Source: Plasmodium malariae
Taxonomy: Eukaryota > Apicomplexa > Aconoidasida > Haemosporida > Plasmodiidae
Assembly: GCF_900090045.1 (NCBI RefSeq)
Contig: NC_041778.1
Coordinates: forward strand, 124,001-188,000
DNA: 64,000 nt
Direction: 5' to 3'
This document shows positions 55,301-64,000 of the stretch, in pieces (position 1 is the stretch's first letter; each line of letters opens with the position of its first letter). The translations under genes and the position numbers were made by a program. The notes under the pieces are model-generated. The model saw nothing but the letters and a program-made list of their open reading frames with translations. It ran no database searches and was not told the DNA's origin.

Positions 55301-58300
55301 TGAAAATATATATTACAACACATAAGTAATACATTTGTTGAACTATATTTACACATTATGCCTCTAATTAAAAAACTAAATAAAATATTTTAATGGGTTA
55401 CTCCAGAAATATAATTATTTAATGCCCGTAATTTATTTATAGACAATTCTAAGCATAATTAAATGTTCATGCTTCCAATTCTACAATATATTATATAAAT
55501 TGAAAAATACTTTATATTAAAACAGTAACAAAAAAAAAGTATAAACAATATTGCAAAATATAAATAAGTAATATTATTACATTGGAGGAAATAAAATAAT
55601 CTTAGATCAAATTACATTTGTATATGTTTTCAATAACTAATATAATATTTAATATATATCATAATTCTTTAATTTAATAAAAAAATAGTAATATACATTT
55701 ATAATATTGTTATAAACAAGTTTACTATTAAATTTCAAATAAAAAATTAACATTTATATATCATTAAATATGAACCACAATGCAATATTTGTTATCAGCT
55801 GATATTAATTTTGAATTAATATTGATAAAATTTAATCCATAAAACATGATATAACAGAAGAATTTAAGATGTAGTCTAATAGAAAACAGTAAATGAAATA
55901 ATTAAAAAACTTATTCCCTGTACTACTAAAATGAAATAGTATAGTTATACATCTATAATATAACCTATAATACCTCTTTTGTTTTTTGTCTTTTTATTTT
56001 CTCCTTTTTAATATATTTTTGTATTTACGATACAATCTATATGAAGCACGATCATTTTTGTCAAAAATTTTTTTTGTTTGTTCTTATTTTTTTGTTTTAA
56101 AATATAATCTTACCAAATGCATAATTAAAATTTTTGAATTAATATATAATTATATATAATTCCATAATAACTTAAGAAAGCCAAGTTTTTATATTATTTA
56201 AAAAAGGGAAAAAAACTTGTCTTTTATAATACAAAAATAAAACAAATATCAACTAAAAATAATATAAATTTTATCATTAACAGTTTATTAGAAATTCTGA
56301 ATTAATATATATAATTGCATTACTTAATTCGTGTTCAGTACATGTATTAGATAATTGCTAAAATCATTACTATTACACGTATTTTTTGTTATTTTATCAG
56401 TTTTACACTCTTATAGATATTATTTTAAAAAACAATGGGTGTTATAAGGATACAAATTATTTTAAAATCCTTTTCATTATTTTAATGCTAACATAAAAAA
56501 TTAACATTTAATCTGTCCAAATTGTGTCATATATATTAGTACCTAATATTTTATTCATATATTTCAACTATTCTTTCACCCTAATTATGGAAACATTAAG
56601 TATATATTAAATAAAAATGTACATAAAAACAAATATTTTTGGAATAAATTATTTGCAATAATATGTTTAGTTTAATTCATTATATAAAATTATTTATTTT
56701 TAATATGCTTTAAATCCTATTCTACGGAGATTATATTAATTGGTAATCTTTTTGCATTTATAACATACTGAAGCATTTATATTTCTTGTATTTTTATATT
56801 TTTTTTTATATAGAATATAAATTTATGTATGTATAATATACATATTAGAATTATGTTAACTTGAAAAAGGAAAACGCTTTATGACTTAAAAAAGAAAAAA
56901 CTGTTTAATAGACAACATATAACACTGTAATTATTAAATATTATAAAAATAAAATAAAATAAAAAAATATATATTAAAAATTATATCTTTATAGGGGTCC
57001 AATTTTTTATGCATGCTTTATGTGAAATTAATTTGAGTTTGACTAGCTCCAACAACATTTAAAAAAAAAAAAATGAAATACTTCAGTTGTCTCATTGTAT
57101 AAGCAAAAAGTTTTAAATAATATGTACTTTATAATAACTGAAACAACTATTAATCTTAATTTTTTGGTTTAATTTTTATTTATAGAAGAGCCGTTTTATA
57201 AATATTATAATCTAAATGCACGAAAAATTCGTAAATAAATTAAACTAAAAATGATACAATTTATTCTTATACAATTAAACATTTTTATACATAAATATGG
57301 CTTAATATTTTAATTAAAACATATAAATATTTTAGATTTAATAAAAACATAATAATAATATTTTTATGAACATATACAAAATATATTGTGAATTGCGGGA
57401 TTTTCTTTTACTTAAGTTTATTTTATTAAAATGAGGATGATTATAGTGTTCAAAAAATTGCTATTATTTATTAATATAAACATTTCATTTTTTTGCCAAT
57501 ATTCAAACTCTTATTAATATGGTAAATGCATGTATATTGCAACAATGAAAAGTACTATAAAAGAACAAATAACTACCTATATATAATGATGTTATAAAAA
57601 AGAATGTATTTATTCTTAAAACATATTTTACTTTTTATTTGATGTTCAAATGAATTTAGTTGCAAATATATTATTTTATTCGTTTAATTGGTAATTTTTT
57701 TAAGACAGAAATAAATGAGTAATTCGTTGTATGACGCATGTTAATATATTATACCTGACCCATACGTTCAAAAGGATATTAGTTTACTTTTGTTAAAAAC
57801 AAAAACATACAATAATATATTTTTATTATTAATTTTTTTTTTTATTATAGTTATGTAAGTGATTTTTATAAAACATAATTAAATGCATTTAATATATAAC
57901 GTTAAAAAATGAAGTGAAAAATCAACTTTGGCTTCATCATACAATTATAGTAAGCTCTTTGAATTCTAAAATTGATAATGAGCTATTAGTTTTATTCATT
58001 GTTAAATGAAAAATAATACTACTTTGTATACTGCCCATTTCAAGCATTTAAAATTATGCAAAAGATCTAAAAATCCCTTAAAAACATTTTTATATGAAAT
58101 AAGATTAAAAATCTTAATTTCTCATAATAATATTTTTACAAAGATAATTTGTTATGTTTACTTAAAAAAAAAAAATACATATAAACAAAAAAATGAAAAA
58201 ACAATAGCTTTATTCAATTAAGAACAACATGATGTATTAAAATTAAAATTTAAAATATGTTTATTTAAAGAAGTCTTTAAATAAATACTTACGAAAACAC

Positions 58301-58891
58301 AAAAAATAAAAACAATTATGAACATTAAAAATGTAAATTATATAACTAGCTATATATATAAAGTTGTATTAATTTTGATTATATATATATATAATTCAAT
58401 GAACACATATATATATAATTATACAAATTTATATAAAAGATATACACACATAATTTTTCGTATAAATTATTTATTTTTGTTCTAAATAATGGGCAATACA
58501 CATCTCACAATTTTTTAAAATACAAAAAATTACAATTTATAAAAAATATATAAAACACATGCAAATATATGTTATGTCAAAATAATAAGACTTCAAATAA
58601 ATACATTAAAATATAAAAAAAAATATAAAAACATTCACACTGTTATAAATATTAAACATATATATTTTTACTGTTGTGTATCAAATATATATATGCGTAT
58701 ATTATCCATGATGCAAAATAAAATTTATTTGCATATAACATTGGATTTTTTTAAGCATATAATTTCATTAAACGTATAGTAAATATTTATTATATGAAAA
58801 GCATTCTTTTAAAGAAAAATGTATTCATTATATAACTAACCTTTAACATCTACACTTCTTTTTCTATTGTCTATTCTGTTTTTTTTCTACC

Positions 58892-60613
58892 TTAATAGTA
58901 ATATTCTTTTTCTTTCGCTTCCCTTTCTTCTTGTTCGTCTTGTTCTCTTAATCTTTGCATTTCTCTTTCTCTTTCTTCATCTTCTCTTTGTCTTTCTAAT
59001 TCTCTTTGTCTTTCTTTTTCCATTTCTCTTTCTCTTTCTTCATCTTCTCTTTGTCTTTCTTTTTCCATTTCTCTTTCTCTTTCTTCATCTTCTCTTTGTC
59101 TTTCTAATTCTCTTTCTCTTTCTTTTTCCATTTCTCTTTCTCTTTCTCTTTCTTCATCTTCTCTTTGTCTTTCTTTTTCCATTTCTCTTTCTCTTTCTTC
59201 ATCTTCTCTTTGTCTTTCTTTCTCTTTCTCTTTCTTTTTCCATTTCTCTTTCTCTTCTCTCTTCTTCTTTCTTTCCATTTCTCTTCTTCTTCATCTTCTC
59301 TTTGTCTTTCTAATTCTCTTTCTCTTTCTTTTTCCATTTCTCTTTCTCTTTCTTCATCCTCTCTTTGTCTTTCTAATTCTCTTTCTCTTTCTTTTTCCAT
59401 TTCTCTTTCTCTTTCTTTTCTTTCTCTTTCTCTTTCCATTTCTCTTTCTCTTTCCCTTTTTCTTTCTTTTCTTTCTCTTTCCCTTTTTCTTTCTTCTCTT
59501 TCTCTTTCCCTTTTTCTTTCTTCTCTTTCTCTTTCTCTTTCTCTTTCCATTTCTCTTTCTTTTTCTTCTTCTTCATCATCATCATCTTCTTTTTCTTCGT
59601 CTTCTTCATCATCTTCTCCATTTTGTCCATGTTCTGAGTGATTTTCTCCATGTTCTGAGTGATTTTCTCCATGTTCTGAGTGATTTTCTCCGCTTATTCC
59701 TAACATATTTCCTATTCCTCCTATTCCTCCTAATCCTTCTAATGCGTTTCCTAATACTCCACCAAATCCTCCTAATATTCCCAATCCAGATCCTTCTCCC
59801 TCTCCCGCTTTTCCTCCTGCACCTGCTTCTACGGTTGTTTCTTGTTTTGAAGCTTTTTTGTATTTCTTGTACATAAAAAAAGATTCTAAAATACTTAGAA
59901 AACCTGATATTGCTGTACCACTATACATTCCTTCCATAGAACCATAAGCTCCAGCAAGAGCAAATGCAACTGCTATAGCAATTAATATAAATGGACCTAA
60001 TAATACTAAAAGAGACTTCTTGCATGCAGTCTTCATTAATTTTTTCTTTGTTCCAGTATCTTTACAAGTTTTATAATCACTTATACTAGCATATGCAGCA
60101 CCTACCTGTTTTTCTAAAGTTTTATCTATCCCTCCAAAACATCTATTTAGAACAGATCTCTTTTGTTTTTTTGTTAACTTAAAACCTTGATTACTTTTAC
60201 TTTTACCTTTACGTTTTCCTTTTCCTTTCGTTCTATCATTTTCTTTTACATCATCTTTTTTTGATTTTCCTTTATCCTTGTTTTCCCTTAATAATCTATT
60301 CGTTCTAAAAGAAAATGTTTTATGTGCACTGTCTTTATTATCTAAAGATTTATCAAAGATACACTACAAAGAAAAGAAATTATTTTAATTATTTAAAGTG
60401 TGATATATTTATATACTCATTACGAAAATTTTTGTTTTATTATTATACATATATATATATATATATATATCATGTAACACGAAGCATCAAATATATAGCA
60501 AAATTTCTTTGTTGTTTTTATTATACCATATATTCGTTATTAGAACAGGCCAAACTATAAAGAATAAATGCAACAGTATTAATTAAAATAAAATATTTCA
60601 TTTTTCCATTCAT
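58892..60613 (-). CDS. exported Gly-rich and Arg/Glu-repeat membrane protein, frame switch in repeats
   Basis: Exon 1 (60613-60527) encodes 29 residues, the intron is 60526-60364, and exon 2 starts at 60363. RLLRE, a canonical PEXEL, is at residues 52-56. A basic Lys/Gly/Ser stretch follows, then SISDYKTCKDTGTKKK, which aligns with SINEYKTCTDSSKKR of the 33 kb gene. Two hydrophobic segments lie at about 146-168 and 178-194, with YKKYKKASKQE after them. The tail has a Gly/Leu/Ile-rich stretch (GILGGFGGVLGN...), three or four NHSEHGE heptads, an Asp/Glu run, then long Arg/Glu repeats. The exon 2 frame ends at 59104 (about 448 aa). The repeat frame shifts at about 59255-59300, and the other frame carries the REDEEREREMEKER repeats to TAG/TAA-type termination at 58892 after EAKEKEYYY. 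Paralogue of the 33 kb gene; function unknown. Confidence 0.8.
58940..59575 (-). repeat. purine-only Arg/Glu-coding repeat tract
   Basis: On the minus (coding) strand this tract is almost entirely A and G, with occasional T only in GAT and ATG and C only in CAA. The dominant unit encodes REDEEREREMEKER, with lengths varying by insertion of AGAGAA hexamers. Different reading frames give Arg/Glu, Lys/Glu or Lys/Gly/Arg-rich proteins. Confidence 0.8.
59630..59692 (-). repeat. 21-bp tandem repeat encoding NHSEHGE
   Basis: Three consecutive 21-bp units with period exactly 21, starting at 59630, 59651 and 59672. They encode a His/Glu/Gly heptad between the Gly-rich segment and the acidic run of the 58.9-60.6 kb gene. 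Confidence 0.85.
60449..60471. repeat. (AT)n microsatellite in intron
   Basis: Pure AT run inside the intron of the Arg/Glu-repeat gene. Confidence 0.85.
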
Positions 60614-62720
60614 GGTAGAAATATTTAATGTTATATTATCTTTAAAAGTACATAAAAAATTTACTCAATATTCTAAAACAATAATAATATTATTTAGTAT
60701 AGTTATTTTATTATATTATATTATATATTTTTTTTTTATATAGAGTAATTAATTACATAAATAAAATACAACTATAAAGCATATAAAAGAAATAATAATT
60801 TTAAAAATAATTTTATTAAATATCACCAATACTGGTATATTTATAAAAAAAGCAGAATTAATTAAAATAATTTTTGACAGAACTTATTTTATTAAATAAA
60901 TGATCTAAAAAATTCATATTTTTAATTATTTAACATGAAATTATTATATTTTTGTCAATATTTTTTTTACTAAATAAAATGAAATGGACTTTATTGGTGA
61001 ACAGATGTATCTTTTATTTAAAAAATAAAAAAAAAAAAATTTGGTGTGAATAGGTACGTTTTAATACAAATAAAGAATATAGCCATATATTTCTAGCTTT
61101 GTTTCCTATGAATAAATAAATATATAAAAGTACATAAATTATGTATTTTAAAAAATATAACTAAATAGCATAATATATTAAATAGCTTATATAATAGCTG
61201 TGATAAGATAGACAAAAAAAAAAAAAGGCTGCATATTTTTCCTTATTCTACAAATTATATATTATTTTGTACTATATACTAAGGATGCATATAACTTTTA
61301 TATGCATTATTTATTTTTAAAAATGCATTATCCTAATATTTTATTCACTCTATGACATTTTTATATTGTAGGAAGAACGACACCAAATATAAACGACATT
61401 ATGGTCTTTCTATTATATTATTTTAAAAAGAATATTATAATTTTTATATAATTTTAAAAAATATATTATATTTATTATTGCTTAAAAAAATATTTTTTAA
61501 ATTTAATAATTAAGTTATTTTTTTTTTTTTTAAGTATAAAATTTATAAAATATAGTAGATAGAAATATTAAGCAAAAAAAATTAAAGATTGTTAATGGTA
61601 AATATGATAAAAAAATTTAAATACATTTTAGAATAATTATTTTACGAGTTAAATAATAATTCTATTTTGATAAGAGTGAAAAAAAAATGTTTGTAATATA
61701 ATGTATATTAATAAAATTTTGGAAAATATTAGACATTTCATTTTGTTCTTAAAAATTGCATGCAAGAAAAATATAGGAATGTATTTATTTTTATTCATTT
61801 AAAAATATATACTTTCCCAAATGTTATAAATTAAATTATAACTCTTATACAACTAGAGTTAATAAATTGTGTTTTTTTATGAAATAAATACTTATTAGAA
61901 AAGCAGAAATATTTTTATGATTTACTGCTATTTATAGTTGAAGATCTTATAAAAATGTTATATGCTAAATATATGTTTTTAATTATATATTTATTAAGTT
62001 TATACCAACTTGTTTAAACAAATTAATCAGATAAATAATTAATTAAATGAAAAAATATAAAAAAAATTATTCAATTTAATATTCTACAAAACTAATATTA
62101 TTCCAAATTTTTATTACACAAAAGTAAGATAATAAATTTTTTGTTTCAATTCTTCCTTTCGTACATGCATTATTATATATATTTTTATATAAATTATATA
62201 CACACATTAAAAGGTGCTTTATTAGTAACGTTTAAAATTTTGTATTACTTGAATATATCTAATTAAAATTTTACATAAAAATAGGTATTGGTATGTGAAA
62301 AATATAACAGCGCATCTTAAAAATTAACACTATATTATTAAGCATGTATATAATGATACAAATTATTTAAACTTATTAGCTCTACTTAAAAAATATTTCC
62401 AAAATTCTTGTGCAACTGAACTGGACATTTTTAGGAGATTTTATTTTTTCCTAATTTATTTTTTAAATGTTATAATTATCAAAAAAATTCACGTCAATTT
62501 TAATTAAGCATATTTATGCAAATCAAAGAATAATCAATAAATAATTTTCATTTTTTCGCGAAATATTTAACGCGTTCTCATTTAAATATGAATATTTTGA
62601 ATCAATAATAATTTAAAATGTATATATATACATACACATTTATATATTAAATTAAAATGCGTCTGTTGTAGTTGTCTTGAAAAAGTACTATAAAAGACAA
62701 ATGGGAAAAAAAATATATAT

Positions 62721-64000
62721 ATATTTGAAAAAAAAACACGAAAAATTTAAAAGAATATATAATATGAAAATAAAAAATGTATAATTTAAAAGAATATATA
62801 AAATGATAATAAAAATACGTAAAAGTTCAAAATAAAAAATATTATGATTTAGATTCCAAAAGTATTGTACATAAAGCAATCTTTTTTTTTTTTTTTTTTT
62901 TTTCATAATTCTCTCATTTCATAGATTCAGAATAATTTACATATAAAAGGATATATATCGCGTTAAGATAAAAAAAAATACTTATTTTTGCTGTTCATTA
63001 CGTATTACATTCATTTAATCGTCTCACATTTTATCTCTTATAGTTAAAATATATACGTAAATAGATTAACCAATATAATTTAATAATTACATATAAGAAA
63101 CTTACCCTATTAAATTGCTCTAAAAAAATATATTCCATTTTATTTAATAACAATTTGTTAATTTCTTTTTTATTAAAAAGATTGAAAAGTTTTAAAAATT
63201 ATTATTTTACCTAAATTGTTATGAGTATTTTTTTTTAATTAATAAAAATATGGTTTATCCTTAAATTAAACAGTACTTATGCACATCAAAAAATCTTTGA
63301 TGATTTGCTTCCACTTCTTCCTTAAGTGTTTATTTTATATATGTGCAAATGTCAATATGAAGAATAGGTTACGTTACACAAGGTACACCTGCATATATAT
63401 ATATATATAATATATGTGTGTCTGTGTATGTACATTTATGTATTGGTGTATGTATATCTATGAGTCCATTTATGTACATGTACGTATCTGTGCACGTGTT
63501 CATATATATTACAACTTCCTACTTTCTCCTGTACAAGTATTATTCTTTATGTTAAAGTGAGATTTATTTGAATTAGTAATTTTTATAAAATGCAGAGAAA
63601 GAGTTCAAAATAAAACTAGATCGCTATTGTTTTTGCAACTGTCCCCCATATATTGGTATTCATAAAAAATGCACAAGTTATGGATAATATAATTATTATA
63701 TACTCTGAATATACAAATAAATGTTGTTTGAGAGAGAAATATAACATCACTGTGTTAATTTATAATTAAATTTTGTGTATTTTCTTCTAGGGGAAATGTA
63801 CCCTAGTTTGTTAGCCTTTGATATTTCTATTTTTACGTTCATCTTACAAAAATTAGTTTTAGTTAGTCACTTTTATATTAGCACTTTTTATCTTAATACG
63901 CAATTAATGAATGAAAATAATAGCATATATATACAATATATATATATGCATATACACATGTATATGTTTATTTAAATAACATATAGTAGTGAACTTTTTT
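62721..64000. other. intergenic, TG/TA-rich in part
   Basis: T23 tract at about 62882-62903. From 63395 to 63510 the plus strand is rich in TGTA, TGTG and ATGTACAT words, unlike the rest of the window. The frame at 63775-63975 follows a TTCTAG acceptor-like site but has no other support. Confidence 0.45.

Larger units (their letters stand above)
48775..55519. other. long A+T-rich intergenic
   Basis: Contains only the weak remnant at 50.5-50.8 kb, the AT-C7 tract, and a short palindrome at about 52817-52840 (TTAGTAATAT with an inverted partner). Coding-like pieces on the minus strand near 54540-54700 (LYGCYLLFNQYSTFVKGEIF) are too short to call. Confidence 0.45.
55520..62720. repeat. segmental duplication copy C
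   Basis: Partner of copy B along its whole length and of copy A in its middle. It carries the Arg/Glu-repeat gene at 58.9-60.6 kb in the same orientation and position as the genes in A and B. Divergence by base changes and small indels is considerable, so the event is old. Boundaries are approximate. Confidence 0.6.

Noticed and set aside
58867..59641. Plus-strand Leu/Phe- and Ser/Leu-rich frames of 148 and 158 codons
   Set aside because: Antisense of the Arg/Glu repeats, with no independent coding evidence.
59373..59672. 99-codon minus-strand frame rich in Lys, Glu and Met
   Set aside because: An alternative frame of the Arg/Glu-repeat gene, open only because the tract lacks T.
1..64000. 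tRNA, rRNA, CRISPR arrays, insertion sequences, bacterial-type promoters or terminators
   Set aside because: None seen; such elements are not expected in a Plasmodium subtelomere, and no cloverleaf or regularly spaced repeat was recognised.

Overview
The window is about 64 kb of roughly 80% A+T DNA from a Plasmodium subtelomere. It is gene-poor and full of (AT)n, poly-A and poly-T tracts. Every recognisable gene is a two-exon gene for an exported or surface protein: a 29-codon hydrophobic first exon, a phase-0 intron of 117-187 bp, then an RxLxx (PEXEL-like) export motif about 23 residues into exon 2. Two genes look like fam-l and fam-m, families described from Plasmodium malariae, and there are STP1-like and PIR-like remnants. 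P. malariae or a close relative is the best guess. That species call rests on remembered family features; no search was run.

Layout. 1.0-1.9 kb: fam-l-type gene (-). 5.2-5.9 kb: decayed gene (-). 12.8-13.9 kb: exported protein with two C-terminal membrane segments (+). 17.4-18.1 kb: unrecognised decayed coding island (+). 18.7-19.7 kb: fam-m-type gene (-). 21.5-23.5 kb: STP1-like and PIR-like remnants (+). 25.1 kb: isolated exon-like piece (-). 27.7-28.7 kb: exported-protein pseudogene (+). 30.5-31.0 kb: PIR-like remnant (-). 33.2-35.2 kb: exported Lys/Glu-repeat gene (-). 41.4-41.9 kb: decayed paralogue of it (-). 44.6-45.2 kb: decayed fam-type gene (-). 47.3 kb: orphan signal-peptide exon (+). 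47.9-48.8 kb: exported protein (+), paralogue of the 28 kb pseudogene. 58.9-60.6 kb: exported Arg/Glu-repeat gene (-), paralogue of the 33 kb gene. The rest is A+T-rich intergenic DNA.

Three things stand out. (1) Five exported proteins of at least three families carry the RxL export motif at exactly residues 52-56, after a first exon of exactly 29 codons. (2) The 33, 41 and 59 kb genes lie in an old, by-eye recognisable segmental triplication that includes kilobases of non-coding flank. (3) Both repeat genes switch reading frame inside purine-only repeats. A purine-only strand cannot hold a stop codon in any frame, so the switch swaps the C-terminus without stopping translation inside the tract.

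The products are expected to be exported into, or displayed on, the infected red cell. No metabolic genes, RNA genes, CRISPR arrays or insertion sequences were seen.
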